From contig NZ_SBFF01000005.1 in assembly GCF_004151485.1 (NCBI RefSeq), positions 26,001 to 90,000 on the forward strand: 64,000 bases of DNA. Direction: 5' to 3'. The notes beneath the pieces were generated by a model. It worked only from the letters and a program-made list of their open reading frames with translations, made no database searches and was not told where the DNA came from. Origin of the DNA: Sphingosinicella sp. CPCC 101087 (GTDB lineage: Bacteria > Pseudomonadota > Alphaproteobacteria > Sphingomonadales > Sphingomonadaceae). Of the stretch, positions 53,320 to 63,003 are shown in pieces (the first letter of the stretch is position 1; the number at the start of each line of letters is the position of its first letter). The position numbers and the translations under genes were made by a program.

Positions 53320-53637
53320 ATGGCCTGGTTCTGGCTCATCATCGGCGGCTTGTTCGAAGTCGGCTTCACGACCTCGCTGCGCTTCGTCGACGGCTTCCGG
53401 AATCTGCCTTGGACGCTCGCTTTCCTCGTGTCGGTCGCCCTCAGCATGGGCCTGCTCGAATATGCCGCGCGGTCCATTCCGATGGGCACGGCCTATGCCG
53501 TGTGGGCCGGGATCGGCGCCATCGGCACCGTCGTCGTAGGCATGCTCTGGTTCGGCGAGCCGGCAACGACCCTGCGTGCGCTGCTGATCCTTGGAATCGT
53601 CGGCTGCATCGCGGGGCTGAAGCTGACGACGGCGTGA
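53320..53637 (+). CDS. sugE: Small multidrug resistance family exporter, SugE/Gdx type
   Basis: A 105-residue four-helix protein beginning MAWFWLIIGGLFEVGFTTSLRF, with the essential membrane Glu (residue 13), and AYAVWAGIGAIGTVVVGMLWFGEP. The GLFEVGFT/S context and WAGIGAIGT favour the Gdx/SugE subgroup, which exports guanidinium, over EmrE-type drug pumps. No guanidine riboswitch was recognised upstream; the gene seems to ride on the EamA transcript. Confidence 0.85.
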   Translation: MAWFWLIIGGLFEVGFTTSLRFVDGFRNLPWTLAFLVSVALSMGLLEYAARSIPMGTAYAVWAGIGAIGTVVVGMLWFGEPATTLRALLILGIVGCIAGLKLTTA

Positions 53638-53712
53638 GCATCGCGCCAATGCAGCCTCGGGGCGCCTTGGCCGTTGACCCAGCATGAGCGGAAAGGCGAA
53701 GCAGGAGGGACG

Positions 53713-53970
53713 GTGAAGGACCTGCCGCTCAGCACGGCCTTTCCGGATTCCTCGGCCGTCGACCGGGCGACTTATCATCCCGGCCCACGTGTCCTCGACA
53801 TCTGGTATTCGGGCGGGGACCGTTACAGCTATTTCGATGTTCCGGAGGAGACATACCGGCAGCTGCGGTCGGCATCCTCCGTCGGCGAGTTCGTGAACCG
53901 GGAGGTGAAGCCGCGCTTCCGCTACGCGATCGAGCCGGGCCGCCGACGTTTTCGCCCCCAGGAGGATTGA
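53713..53970 (+). CDS. KTSC-domain protein
   Basis: An 85-residue protein. STAFPDSSAVDRATYHPGPRVLDIWY, then GDRYSYFDVPEETYRQLRSASSVGEFVNREVKPRF, is the KTSC domain, a small fold found alone or near RNA-processing enzymes such as lysyl-tRNA synthetases (hence the name). Function unknown. The GTG at 53713 has AGGAGGG just upstream, which decides the start over a TTG 13 codons earlier. Converges with the amidase gene. Confidence 0.82.
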   Translation: MKDLPLSTAFPDSSAVDRATYHPGPRVLDIWYSGGDRYSYFDVPEETYRQLRSASSVGEFVNREVKPRFRYAIEPGRRRFRPQED

Positions 53971-53979
53971 CCGCGCGGG

Positions 53980-55545
53980 TCAGCGGACCTCGACGCGAGC
54001 GGGCCGCAAATGGGGTGCGACGTCGTCGCTCTCCTCGACCGAATCGAGGAAGTGCGGGTCGCGCCTTTGCTGCGACGCCTGCTCATAGGCATAACCCAGC
54101 GACAGGATCAGAGCGTCGGACCATTTCGGGCCGATGAAGCTCAGGCCCACCGGCAACCCTCGCACCTGACCCATCGGAACGGTCAGATGCGGATAGCCGG
54201 CCACCGCCGCCAAGCTGCCGCCGCCGGCGCCGGGAAATTGATCGCCGTGGACGGAATCGATCAGCCAGGCGGCCGGCATGGTCGGCCCGACCAGCGCGAC
54301 GACATCATGCTCGCGCAGCAGCCGGTCGATGCCTTCGGGCCCAGCCAGGCGAAAGCTCGTCTCACGGGCGCGGCGATAGGCCTCGTCCAGCCCCGGCATG
54401 GCCTCCGCCTGCTCGAACAGATCCTGGCCGAACAGCGCCAACTCAACGTCGGCATGTGCGCGGTTGAACGCGATCAGGTCCGCCAGCGTGCGCGTCCGCA
54501 CGTTCGGCGGCAGTGTGGCCAAATAGGCGTTCATGCCGGCCTTGAGCTCGCGCAGCAGCACGATGAGTTCGTTGCGGCCGATCTCCTCGCGCCCTTCGAA
54601 CTCGTCGATGTCGATCAGGGTCGCGCCCTCGGCCCGGAGGGCCGCCAGCGCCTGTTCGAAGACCGCATCGGTGCCGAAGCCGTCCGCAAAGCGCATCACG
54701 CCGAGCCGGACACCGCGCAGCGCGTCTGCCGACAGGCTGGCGACATAATCGGCCCGTCGGTCGTCGGCTTCCGCGGTCGCCGGATCGGCGGGATCGCTGC
54801 CGGCCATGGCGCCGAGCACGAGAGCGGCGTCGCGCACGGTTCGGGTCATCGGACCCGGTGTGTCCTGGCTATGGCTGATCGGCACGATCCGGGCGCGGCT
54901 GACGAGGCCGACCGTCGGCTTGAAGCCGACTATCCCGTTGATCGAGGCCGGGCAGGTGATCGAACCGTCCGTTTCCGTCCCGATCGCCACCGGTACCATG
55001 CCGGCGGCCACAGCGGCGCCGCTGCCCGAGCTGGATCCGCAGGGATTGCGGTCGAGCGCGTAGGGATTTCGAGTCTGGCCGCCGACCGCGCTCCAGCCGG
55101 ATATGGATTGGCTCGATCGGATGTTCGCCCATTCGGACAGGTTCGCCTTGCCGACGATCACCGCGCCCGCGGCCCGAAGGCGCGCCACCAGCGGCGCGTC
55201 CCGTCCGGTGACGTTGCCGGCCAGCGCCAGGCTGCCGGCGGTGGTGGGCAGCGGCCCGGCCGTCTCGATATTGTCCTTGATCAGCACCGGCATTCCGAAA
55301 AGCGGGCTCCGCATGCTCCGGAAGCGATCGAGGCCGCGCGCCTGCTGGATCGCGGTGGGATCGACCGCGATGACGGCGTTGAGCCTCGGATTGAGCGCCT
55401 CGATCCGTTCGAGCGCGATGCGTGTGCGCGCTTCGGCGCTCGCCGTGTCTGTGACCGTTGGGACCGGCTGCGGCTGGGTCGCACTCGCCGCTCCGAAGGC
55501 CGACTGGAGCATCATCCCGGCGATCAGGCAGGCCCGCATCTTCAC
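53980..55545 (-). CDS. Exported amidase (amidase-signature family)
   Basis: A 521-residue enzyme with a signal peptide (to about residue 22) and the amidase-signature triad: Lys in [13 protein letters not shown], the cis-Ser in [16 protein letters not shown], and the nucleophile Ser in [16 protein letters not shown]. It hydrolyses an amide bond of unknown identity in the periplasm. The family includes aryl-amidases and GatA; the signal peptide rules out GatA. Its start region faces hisS across a 126-base divergent spacer. Confidence 0.92.
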   Translation of the reverse strand: MKMRACLIAGMMLQSAFGAASATQPQPVPTVTDTASAEARTRIALERIEALNPRLNAVIAVDPTAIQQARGLDRFRSMRSPLFGMPVLIKDNIETAGPLPTTAGSLALAGNVTGRDAPLVARLRAAGAVIVGKANLSEWANIRSSQSISGWSAVGGQTRNPYALDRNPCGSSSGSGAAVAAGMVPVAIGTETDGSITCPASINGIVGFKPTVGLVSRARIVPISHSQDTPGPMTRTVRDAALVLGAMAGSDPADPATAEADDRRADYVASLSADALRGVRLGVMRFADGFGTDAVFEQALAALRAEGATLIDIDEFEGREEIGRNELIVLLRELKAGMNAYLATLPPNVRTRTLADLIAFNRAHADVELALFGQDLFEQAEAMPGLDEAYRRARETSFRLAGPEGIDRLLREHDVVALVGPTMPAAWLIDSVHGDQFPGAGGGSLAAVAGYPHLTVPMGQVRGLPVGLSFIGPKWSDALILSLGYAYEQASQQRRDPHFLDSVEESDDVAPHLRPARVEVR

Positions 55546-55671
55546 TTCATCCTCTCCTCTCGGCCGCGGCGCACGCTACCCTAGGGCCGGTTCGGCGCGG
55601 TCGTCCAGACACGGGGCCGTACCCGGAGCGCGGGAGTTCCCTCGGCTTGCAAAACTGCTAAGGGCGCGCCG

Positions 55672-56916
55672 ATGAGCAAGGGCCCGCAACGGATCAGGGG
55701 AACCCAGGACATCTGGGGCGAGGAGGCGGACCGCTTTCAGGCGGTCGTCGCCACCTTCGACCGCGTGCGCCGGCTCTATGCTTTCGGCCGGGTCGAGGTG
55801 CCGGTGTTCGAGGCGACCGAGGTCTTCGCCCGCTCGATCGGCGAAACCACCGACATCGTCTCCAAGGAGATGTACACCTTTCCGGACCGCGGCGGCGATT
55901 CCCTGACGCTCCGGCCCGAGTTCACCGCCGGCCTGTGCCGGGCCTATCTGTCGGAAGGCTGGCAGCAGCATGTGCCGCTGAAGCTCGCCACGCATGGCCC
56001 GGTGTTCCGCTACGAACGGCCGCAAAAGGGCCGCTTCCGGCAGTTCCACCAGCTCGACGCGGAGATTATCGGCTCCGACAGTGCCCTGGCCGATGTGGAG
56101 CTGCTGGTCCTTGCCGATCAACTGCTGCGCGAGCTCGGCATCGGCGAGGGCGTCCGGCTCGAGCTCAATACGTTGGGCGACGCCGAGACCCGCGACGCCT
56201 GGCGTGCCGCCCTGGTCCGCCATTTCGAGTCGCACCGGGCCGACCTGTCCGAGGACAGCCTGTCCCGGCTCGATCGCAATCCGCTCAGGATCCTCGACAG
56301 CAAGGATCCCAAGGACCGGCCGATCGCCGACGCCGCGCCGGGCATCGACGAATATCTGAGTCCCGCCGCAGCCGATTTCTTCGCCCAGGTGACTGCCGGG
56401 CTCGATGCGGCCGGTGTTGCCTGGACGCGCAATTCGCGGCTGGTCCGCGGTCTCGATTATTACCGCCACACGGCCTTCGAGTTCGTCACCGACCGGCTCG
56501 GCGCGCAGGGCACGGTGCTGGCCGGCGGGCGCTATGACGGCCTGATCGAATCCCTCGGCGGACCGGCGACGCCGGCAGTCGGCTGGGCGGCCGGGATCGA
56601 GCGGCTGGCGATGCTGATCGACGTGCCCGGACGGGCGCGCCCGGACGCCGTCCTGGTGCCGCTGGGCGAGCGAGCGGAAAGCGCGGCGGTCGGGCTGCTG
56701 GCCGAGCTGCGCCGAGCCGGCGTTGCCTGCGACATGGCGTTCAAGGGCAATATGAAGAAGCGCATGGCGAAGGCCGACGCGAGCGGCGCGCGCTTCGCCG
56801 TCATCCTCGGCGACGACGAACTCGACCGCGGCGAGGCGGCGGTGAAGGTCCTGGGCACGGGCGACCAGGAGCATGTGAAGCTCGCCGGCCTTGCCGGTAC
56901 GCTGCGCGGCCGATGA
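55672..56916 (+). CDS. hisS: Histidyl-tRNA synthetase
   Basis: A 414-residue class II synthetase. Pieces include [16 protein letters not shown], motif 2 region [21 protein letters not shown], the HisRS-specific [16 protein letters not shown] and motif-3 region [13 protein letters not shown], and the C-terminal anticodon domain. It charges tRNA-His. First gene of hisS-prfA-prmC. Its last four bases overlap prfA (ATGA), so translation is coupled. Confidence 0.96.
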   Translation: MSKGPQRIRGTQDIWGEEADRFQAVVATFDRVRRLYAFGRVEVPVFEATEVFARSIGETTDIVSKEMYTFPDRGGDSLTLRPEFTAGLCRAYLSEGWQQHVPLKLATHGPVFRYERPQKGRFRQFHQLDAEIIGSDSALADVELLVLADQLLRELGIGEGVRLELNTLGDAETRDAWRAALVRHFESHRADLSEDSLSRLDRNPLRILDSKDPKDRPIADAAPGIDEYLSPAAADFFAQVTAGLDAAGVAWTRNSRLVRGLDYYRHTAFEFVTDRLGAQGTVLAGGRYDGLIESLGGPATPAVGWAAGIERLAMLIDVPGRARPDAVLVPLGERAESAAVGLLAELRRAGVACDMAFKGNMKKRMAKADASGARFAVILGDDELDRGEAAVKVLGTGDQEHVKLAGLAGTLRGR

Positions 56917-57998
56917 CCCGCATCCCGGCGGAGCGGATCGCGGCCATCGAGGCGCGAAAGGAGGAGTTGCAGGAGGCGATGGCGGCGCGCGATCTGGCGC
57001 CCGACCTCTTCGTCCGGCTCTCCCGCGAATATGCCGAGGTCCTTCCAGTGGCCGAGGCCGCCGGCGAGCTGAGACGGCTGCGGGCGGAACTCGACGGGCT
57101 CGGGGCCATGATCGAGGATCCCGAGGCGGAGCCCGAGCTGAAGGCGATGGCCGCCGAGGAAGCCGAGGCGCTACGCCGGAAGCTTCCGGAGGCGGAGCGG
57201 GCGCTGGCGCTGAAGCTGCTGCCGCGCGACACGGCCGACGAGCGCAGCGCGATGCTCGAGATCCGCGCCGGAACCGGTGGCGACGAGGCGGCCCTGTTCG
57301 CCGGCGACCTCTTGCGCATGTACCAGCGCTACGCCGAGGGGCGGGGCTGGCGGTTCGAGATCATCTCGGCGAGCCCGGCCGAGGTCGGCGGCTTCAAGGA
57401 AGTGATCGCCTCCGTCACAGGCCAGGGCGTGTTCGCGCGGCTGAAGTTCGAGAGCGGCGTGCACCGCGTCCAGCGCGTGCCGGTGACCGAAAGCGGCGGC
57501 CGGATCCACACCTCGGCGGCGACGGTCGCGGTGCTGCCCGAGGCCGAGGAGGTCGACGTTCAGATCGAGGACAAGGACCTGAGGATCGACGTCTACCGGT
57601 CGTCGGGCCCGGGCGGACAGTCGGTCAACACGACCGACAGCGCCGTCAGGATCACGCATCTGCCGACCGGCCTCGTCGTCATCCAGCAGGACGAGAAATC
57701 CCAGCACAAGAACAAGGCCAAGGCGCTGAAGGTGCTGCGCACCCGCCTCTACGAGCAGGAGCGCGAGCGGCTCGCCAGCGAGCGCGCCGGCGCGCGCAAG
57801 TCGATGGTCGGATCGGGCGACCGGTCGGAGCGGATCCGGACCTACAATTTCCCGCAGGGTCGGGTGACCGACCATCGAATCAACCTCACCCTCCACCGCC
57901 TCCCCGAAATATTGGAGGGGCAGCTCGAGGACCTGATCGGCGCGCTTATCTCGGAAGAGGAGGCGGAGCGGCTGGCGACGCTCGATGAGCAGGCCTGA
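56913..57998 (+). CDS. prfA: Peptide chain release factor 1
   Basis: A 361-residue class I release factor. The stop-codon-reading PVT tripeptide lies at 190-192 ([15 protein letters not shown]) and the universally conserved GGQ at 234-236 ([18 protein letters not shown]). PVT identifies RF1 (UAA/UAG) against RF2. Its GGQ glutamine is the substrate of PrmC encoded right after it; the two genes overlap by 14 bases. Confidence 0.97.
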   Translation: MTRIPAERIAAIEARKEELQEAMAARDLAPDLFVRLSREYAEVLPVAEAAGELRRLRAELDGLGAMIEDPEAEPELKAMAAEEAEALRRKLPEAERALALKLLPRDTADERSAMLEIRAGTGGDEAALFAGDLLRMYQRYAEGRGWRFEIISASPAEVGGFKEVIASVTGQGVFARLKFESGVHRVQRVPVTESGGRIHTSAATVAVLPEAEEVDVQIEDKDLRIDVYRSSGPGGQSVNTTDSAVRITHLPTGLVVIQQDEKSQHKNKAKALKVLRTRLYEQERERLASERAGARKSMVGSGDRSERIRTYNFPQGRVTDHRINLTLHRLPEILEGQLEDLIGALISEEEAERLATLDEQA

Positions 57999-58854
57999 CG
58001 CGCCTTCCGGCGGGCAGGACGGGAAAGCCGTTCGTGCCGCACTGGCGCAAGCGACGCGGCGCCTTGCCCCGGTTACCGATACTCCGCGCCTCGACGCCGA
58101 GCTGCTGATGGCCCATGCCTTGGGCTGTAGCCGCGATGAACTGCTGTTGGGTCGCCTCGATGCGACGGCGCCGGCGGACTTCGGCTCCCTGGTGGAGCGC
58201 CGCCTGAGCCGCGAGCCGGTCGCCTATATCGTCGGCCGCCGCGCCTTCTGGACAATCGACATAGAGGTTGGCCCGGGCGTGCTCGTGCCGCGCCCGGACA
58301 GCGAGACGTTGATCGAGGCGGCGCTCGACCTTTTCGGCAAAGGGAGCCCGGCGACCATCCTGGATCTCGGCACCGGCCCGGGAACGCTGGTGCTGGCGGC
58401 CCTCGACCAATGGCCGGGCGCGCGAGGAGTCGGCGTCGACCGTTCCGACGCCGCGCTGGACTTTGCCCGGCGCAACGCCGATCGGCTCGGACTAAGTCGC
58501 CGCGTCCGGTTCGTCCGCGGCGACTGGGGCGAGGGGATCGAGGAGAAGTTCGAACTGGTCCTTTGCAATCCGCCTTATGTCGAGGCGGATGCGCTCCTCG
58601 CTCCGGATATATCGGAGTGGGAGCCGGCCGAGGCGCTTTACGCCGGGGCGGACGGGCTCGGCGCCTACCGCCGGATCGCGCCGCAGCTCGGCCGCCTGCT
58701 GGCGCCGCGCGGGGCCGCCTGCATCGAGGTCGGCGCCGGTCAGCACGACCGGGCGGCCGCGCTTTTCGCGGAGCAAGGATTCACCGTTTCGTCACGTGCA
58801 GACCTTAGCGGAGTCTCCAGATGCCTTATCCTGCGGCCGGGTTCCCGGGCTTAA
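57985..58854 (+). CDS. prmC: Release-factor glutamine methyltransferase PrmC
   Basis: A 289-residue SAM-dependent methyltransferase. The N-terminal helical domain (about 1-85) is followed by [16 protein letters not shown] (SAM motif I), [10 protein letters not shown], and the active-site [10 protein letters not shown] (NPPY binds the glutamine). It methylates GGQ of RF1 and RF2. The genes prfA and prmC are usual neighbours. Confidence 0.95.
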   Translation: MSRPDAPSGGQDGKAVRAALAQATRRLAPVTDTPRLDAELLMAHALGCSRDELLLGRLDATAPADFGSLVERRLSREPVAYIVGRRAFWTIDIEVGPGVLVPRPDSETLIEAALDLFGKGSPATILDLGTGPGTLVLAALDQWPGARGVGVDRSDAALDFARRNADRLGLSRRVRFVRGDWGEGIEEKFELVLCNPPYVEADALLAPDISEWEPAEALYAGADGLGAYRRIAPQLGRLLAPRGAACIEVGAGQHDRAAALFAEQGFTVSSRADLSGVSRCLILRPGSRA

Positions 58855-58875
58855 TCGGCGCTAATGCTTTTCCGC

Positions 58876-58904
58876 TTGGATTTGCGCGACGCCGTAGCTA
58901 CATA
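58876..58904 (+). promoter_or_regulatory. Predicted sigma70-type promoter for the DUF4167 gene
   Basis: TTGGAT (58876-58881) and TACATA (58899-58904) are separated by 17 bases, followed by AAGGG. The transcript would start near 58911 and carry a leader of about 195 bases before the TTG start at 59107. That leader (58905-59106) holds no convincing gene and is GC-rich with several short inverted repeats. Confidence 0.5.
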
Positions 58905-59106
58905 AGGGCTCAGGGACGGGGCCGATCACAGCATCGATGCGTGAGGCCTGCCGTCGCCGACCCCCGATTGCTTGGTCGCTTGGCAGGCGATTTGGAGAGG
59001 TGCCTGGCTCCGTTCGCCGGAACCATGGCTCTTGGGTCGCGCAGTGAAGCGGCCGGGAATGGCCCGGCCGGTAGAGAGTTGAACCCACATTGGTGAGGAT
59101 TATCGT

Positions 59107-59826
59107 TTGATCAGCAATCGTCAGGGCGGCCGCAGACGCGGCCGGGGCGGCGGCGGACGCACGCCCAATATGAGTGCGGGCGGCGGAAATCGCCAGGATA
59201 ACCGGCAGCGGGGCAATGCCGCCCAACTGCTCGAGAAATATAAGGGCCTCGCCCGCGACGCGCAGATGCAGGGTGACCGCGTCCAGACCGAATTCTACCT
59301 CCAGTTTGCGGACCATTATTTCCGCGTGCTCAACGAGAGTCGCGCCCGGTTCGACGAGCAGCGCCGCCAGCGCGGCGAGAGCGGCTACGATGCCGGCTAT
59401 GATGATGAGGATCAGGAGGACGGCGACAACGGCCGCGACACTGACGATCAAGGCGACGAGGCGGAGGCCCGGGAATCCGAGCCACGTCGCGAGGCCCGGG
59501 AATCCGAGCCACGCCGCGAGGCACGTGAAACCGAGCCTCGGCGCGAGCCGCGCCGGGAGGCCAATCGCGAGGCTGCCAACCGGGAGGGCGCCAGTCGGGA
59601 AGGCGCCAGTCGGGAGGGCAATGGCGAGTATCGCACCCGCCGCGCGCGCAGCCGCCGTTCCGAAGAGGAAGCCGGTGCCGAGGAAGGCGACGGCGAGCGG
59701 ATCTCTGCGGATATGTTGCCGCCGGCCATTTCCGTCGCGGCCGAGCCGGAATCGGAGGAACGTGCGCCGCGCCGCCGGACCCGCCGTCCGCGCGCTTCCG
59801 GCGAGGAAGTGGCTCCGGCCGCCTGA
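59107..59826 (+). CDS. DUF4167 protein (RNA-binding-like, basic N-terminus)
   Basis: A 239-residue protein. An RGG-like N-terminus (NRQGGRRRGRGGGGRTPN), then the conserved DUF4167 core NAAQLLEKYKGLARDAQMQGD and FYLQFADHYFRVLNESRARF (about 37-80), then a long charged low-complexity tail with tandem repeats (about 119-170) and Arg/Ser-rich ends. The family is alphaproteobacterial; the RGG/Arg-rich composition suggests nucleic-acid binding but this is not proven. Start is a TTG; GGTGAGGA lies upstream. Stands alone after prmC. Confidence 0.88.
   Translation: MISNRQGGRRRGRGGGGRTPNMSAGGGNRQDNRQRGNAAQLLEKYKGLARDAQMQGDRVQTEFYLQFADHYFRVLNESRARFDEQRRQRGESGYDAGYDDEDQEDGDNGRDTDDQGDEAEARESEPRREARESEPRREARETEPRREPRREANREAANREGASREGASREGNGEYRTRRARSRRSEEEAGAEEGDGERISADMLPPAISVAAEPESEERAPRRRTRRPRASGEEVAPAA
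59464..59616 (+). repeat. Tandem coding repeats in the DUF4167 tail
   Basis: Three in-frame 27-base units (59464-59490, 59491-59517, 59518-59544) encode EARESEPRR twice and EARETEPRR once. After a short spacer, two 15-base units (59587-59601, 59602-59616) encode GASRE. Near-identity at the DNA level points to recent duplication and probable length variation between strains. Confidence 0.85.
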
Positions 59827-59921
59827 CCTTTGCAAGGCGGATGGCAACGTTCGCCGGCTGCGACTTCGGAAAGCCGAGCCGGTGGCGGCCCAACGCCGTT
59901 GACCTGTGCGCCACAGTGTAG

Positions 59922-59954
59922 GACGCTCCCCCCGGAAATGTCTGGGGGAGCGTC
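59922..59954 (+). promoter_or_regulatory. Hairpin containing the ribosome-binding site of the first DUF4139 gene
   Basis: Perfect 11-base arms (GACGCTCCCCC / GGGGGAGCGTC) with an 11-base loop. The right arm includes GGGGGAG, the only Shine-Dalgarno sequence before the ATG at 59959. The stem is followed by TTTC. It could terminate transcription from the DUF4167 gene, or mask the ribosome-binding site so that translation needs melting or a ligand. Both roles are possible. Confidence 0.6.
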
Positions 59955-59958
59955 TTTC

Positions 59959-61458
59959 ATGCGTGCCTGGTTCCTGCTTACGGCCTTGCTGGCCGCGCCT
60001 GCCGTCGCCCAGAACGAAATTCCGGCGCCTTCGCAAAATGCGCAGGGCGAAGTTGCCGTCACCATCTACAACAATGATCTCGCTCTGGTTCAGGACACGC
60101 GCCAGCTCGACCTCGCCTCGGGGCGTTCGCGCCGCGAGTTCCCAGACGTTTCCGCCCAGATCCGCCCCGAGACCGTCACGTTGACCGGCGCAGGCATCGG
60201 CATCGTCGAGCAGAATTTCGATTTCGACCTGCTGTCGCCCCAGGCTCTTATCCAGAAGGCCGTGGGCGAGACGATCACGCTGGTTCGCACCAATCCGGCC
60301 ACCGGCGCCGAGACGAGGGAGCGGGCGCGAGTGCTTGCCGCCAATGGTGGCGTCGTGCTCCAGATCGGCGATCGGATAGAAGTGCTCCGCGACGATGGAT
60401 TGCCGGTGCGGGTGATCTTCGACCGGGTGCCGGAGAATCTGCGTGCCCGCCCAACCCTTTCGGTAACGGTGGAGAGCGAGCGCGCCGGGCGTCGCCCGGT
60501 GACGCTCACCTACCTGACATCGGGTCTTGCCTGGGCGGCGGATTATGTCGCCTTGTTCGACGAGAATACAGGTCGGATGGACGTCCAGGGCTGGATCACC
60601 CTCACCAACAATAGCGGCACCGAATATCGTGACGCCGACACTTTGCTCGTCGCGGGCGCGGTGGGGCAGGCGGCCCAGCCCTATTTGAGCCGCCCCATGC
60701 CACCGCCGCCGCCGGGAAGGCCGCTCCGCGAGGCAGGGACCGAAACCTCCGATCGGGAGCGGCTCGGCGACTTCTACCTCTACCCGCTTCCCGAGCGGAC
60801 GACGATCGCCAACAGGCAGACCAAGCAGGTGAGCTTTCTGGACGTGCAGGGCACGCCGGCGCAGCGCGCCTATGAATTTCGCGCTCCGTGGCTCCAGACG
60901 CTAGAGGAGCCGCAGAACGTGAACACGGTTGTGCGCTTCTCGACCTCGCGCGACCAAGGCCTTGGCGACGCGCTGCCGGCAGGCACGGTTCGCGTTTATC
61001 AGCGCGACGCGCGCGGCAACCCCCAATTCGTCGGCGAGAGCGCGATCGGCCATACGCCGATGGGCTCCCAACTCGGGCTCACCACCGGTCAGGCCTTCGA
61101 CGTCAAGGCGCAGCCGGTGGTCGAAGGCCGCGACAGGATCACCGCCGCCGAATGGCGCACGACCTCGCGCTTCCGCATCTTCCATGCCGACGGGACGAGG
61201 ACGTCCGGCGAGAGCGACAGCGTACGGGAGACGGAGTTTTGGCAGACGCGCATGCGCTATCTCCTCACCAACGCGCGGCCGGAGCCGGTGACGGTCCACC
61301 TCTATCAGTCGGGGCTGGACAATTATTGGCACGATACCCGGATCGTCACGGAGAGCCATCCAAGCGAGCGGCTGTCGGCGGACCAGGTGGTGTGGCATGT
61401 CGAGGTGCCGGCGAACGGCTCGGCGACGGTGAACGCGACCTTCCAGACCAGGCACTGA
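59959..61458 (+). CDS. DUF4139 secreted protein, first copy
   Basis: A 499-residue protein with a signal peptide (MRAWFLLTALLAAPAVAQ) and the two-part DUF4139 architecture: an N-terminal half with AVTIYNNDLALVQDTRQLDL, VSAQIRPETVTL and LTYLTSGLAWAADYVALFDE, a Pro-rich stretch near 245-255 (MPPPPPGRP), and a C-terminal beta-rich half starting FYLYPLPERTTIANRQTKQVSFL. Function unknown; probably periplasmic or outer-membrane associated. Its stop is directly followed by the GTG of a paralogue. Confidence 0.85.
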   Translation: MRAWFLLTALLAAPAVAQNEIPAPSQNAQGEVAVTIYNNDLALVQDTRQLDLASGRSRREFPDVSAQIRPETVTLTGAGIGIVEQNFDFDLLSPQALIQKAVGETITLVRTNPATGAETRERARVLAANGGVVLQIGDRIEVLRDDGLPVRVIFDRVPENLRARPTLSVTVESERAGRRPVTLTYLTSGLAWAADYVALFDENTGRMDVQGWITLTNNSGTEYRDADTLLVAGAVGQAAQPYLSRPMPPPPPGRPLREAGTETSDRERLGDFYLYPLPERTTIANRQTKQVSFLDVQGTPAQRAYEFRAPWLQTLEEPQNVNTVVRFSTSRDQGLGDALPAGTVRVYQRDARGNPQFVGESAIGHTPMGSQLGLTTGQAFDVKAQPVVEGRDRITAAEWRTTSRFRIFHADGTRTSGESDSVRETEFWQTRMRYLLTNARPEPVTVHLYQSGLDNYWHDTRIVTESHPSERLSADQVVWHVEVPANGSATVNATFQTRH

Positions 61459-63003
61459 GTGGCACGCGCGCGAACCATCGTGCGGCCGTGGGCGGCGCTC
61501 CTCGCCTGCCTCGCCGCACCAGCCTTCGCCCAGGCGGTCGTCTCCTCGCCCGGGCCGGAGGGTGTCTCCGTCACCGTCTATCGTGACCCCGCCCGGGCGC
61601 CGGCGCAGGCCCCGAACCTGCGGTGGCTGAACGGCTATGCGCTGGTCAGCGAGACGCGGCAGGTGGTGCTTCCGGCTGGCGAGTCCGAGTTGCGCTTCGA
61701 AGGCGTTGCGAGCGGGATCATCCCCCAAAGCGTGATCATGTCGGGCTTTCCGGAGGATGTGGTGGAACGCAATCGCGACGCCTACCTGCTGTCGCCCGGA
61801 ACGCTCCTCGACCGATCGCTCGGTCGTCGGGTGCACTTGCGGCGTACCTCGCTGGCCACCGGCGAAGTTCGCGAGCAGGAGGCGCTGATCCGCTCCGGCG
61901 CGGACGGCGCCGTCGTGCTGCAGACCGCGGACGGCTTCGAAGCGCTCCGCTGCACCGGCCTGCCGGAGACCCTGGTCTATCAGGAGATTCCCGGCGGCCT
62001 TTCGCCGCGGCCGACCCTGTCGGTGCGAGTGCGAAATCGCGCGCCGCTCACCACACGAATTACGCTTTCCTACCTCGCGACCAACTTCGATTGGCAGGCC
62101 AATTATGTCGCCCACCTGGCCGCGGATGGCGAGCGGGTCGATCTGTTCGCCTGGCTAACCCTCGCCAGCAACGACGACACCAGCTTCGTCGCGGCCAGCA
62201 CCCAAGCGGTGGCTGGGCAACTGAACCGCGAGCACGTGCCGGTGGATCCGCCGCTGGCCCGGCCAATCCAGCTCAGCTGCTGGCCGCAAGGCAGTACCAG
62301 CGATGTAGCCTCCCTCGGACAGGGGGGTGCGCCCCCGCCGCCGCCGCCGCACGCGCCCCCGCCGCCCATGGCAGCCGCCGAAGCGATCGTCGTGACCGGG
62401 TCGCGGGTCGCGATGCAGGCCGACCAGGAAGAGCTGGGGGACGTGAAGCTCTATCGCATTCCCGAGCCAGTCACGGTGGCGGCGAACTCGCAAAAGCAGG
62501 TGGCGCTGCTCGAGCGGGAGGATGTCCGCGTGCGGATCGTCTACCGACAGCGCCTCGATCCGGGCGACGCGAGGGCGCCGGAGCCGGTGCAGCGCCTGCT
62601 TGTCACCCGCAATCGGAGCGCCGAAGGGCTCGGGCTCCCGCTGCCCGCCGGCCGGCTGGTTCTGTTCGGCGAGGGCGCGGGCCGGCCGATCCTGCTCGGC
62701 GAAGGTTTCCTGGTCGACCGGGCGGTGGGAGACGATGTAGAGATCGCAATCGGTCCGGCCACCGGCGTCTTCACCACCATCGAGCGACTGACCGGGACCA
62801 GGGACCGCGAGGAATATCGGCTGACGGTGACGAACGACCAGAGCGGGCCCGTTCCCTTCGAGGCCGAACTCCTCGTCGGCGAAGGAACCCTGCTGGGTCC
62901 CACCCGGCGCCTGTCGCGGCGCCACGGCCGCCCCTTGTGGACGGTGACGGTGCCCGCCAACGGAAGCGCCGCCTTGCGCTATCGAATCGCCGAGCGCCGC
63001 TGA
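61459..63003 (+). CDS. DUF4139 secreted protein, second copy, with TonB-receptor-like motif
   Basis: A 514-residue paralogue of the preceding gene: signal peptide to about residue 25, VSETRQVVLPAGESELRFEGVASGIIPQSVIM, LSYLATNFDWQANYVAHL, then a poly-Pro segment (292-303) and the motif EAIVVTGSRV (308-317), which matches the EIVVTGSR segment at the N-terminus of sphingomonad TonB-dependent receptors. The second half (LYRIPEPVTVAANSQKQVALL) is DUF4139-like again. The GTG starts at the base after the upstream stop, so the two are translated together. Role unknown. Confidence 0.83.
   Translation: MARARTIVRPWAALLACLAAPAFAQAVVSSPGPEGVSVTVYRDPARAPAQAPNLRWLNGYALVSETRQVVLPAGESELRFEGVASGIIPQSVIMSGFPEDVVERNRDAYLLSPGTLLDRSLGRRVHLRRTSLATGEVREQEALIRSGADGAVVLQTADGFEALRCTGLPETLVYQEIPGGLSPRPTLSVRVRNRAPLTTRITLSYLATNFDWQANYVAHLAADGERVDLFAWLTLASNDDTSFVAASTQAVAGQLNREHVPVDPPLARPIQLSCWPQGSTSDVASLGQGGAPPPPPPHAPPPPMAAAEAIVVTGSRVAMQADQEELGDVKLYRIPEPVTVAANSQKQVALLEREDVRVRIVYRQRLDPGDARAPEPVQRLLVTRNRSAEGLGLPLPAGRLVLFGEGAGRPILLGEGFLVDRAVGDDVEIAIGPATGVFTTIERLTGTRDREEYRLTVTNDQSGPVPFEAELLVGEGTLLGPTRRLSRRHGRPLWTVTVPANGSAALRYRIAERR

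Noticed and set aside
55640..55671. Promoter-like TTGCAA and GCTAAG before hisS
   Set aside because: The two elements are too close to each other to form a standard promoter and a possible AAGGG ribosome-binding site overlaps; left unassigned.
58936..59046. 36-codon frame in the leader of the DUF4167 gene
   Set aside because: Arg-rich composition, no ribosome-binding site, no link to the downstream start; likely chance.
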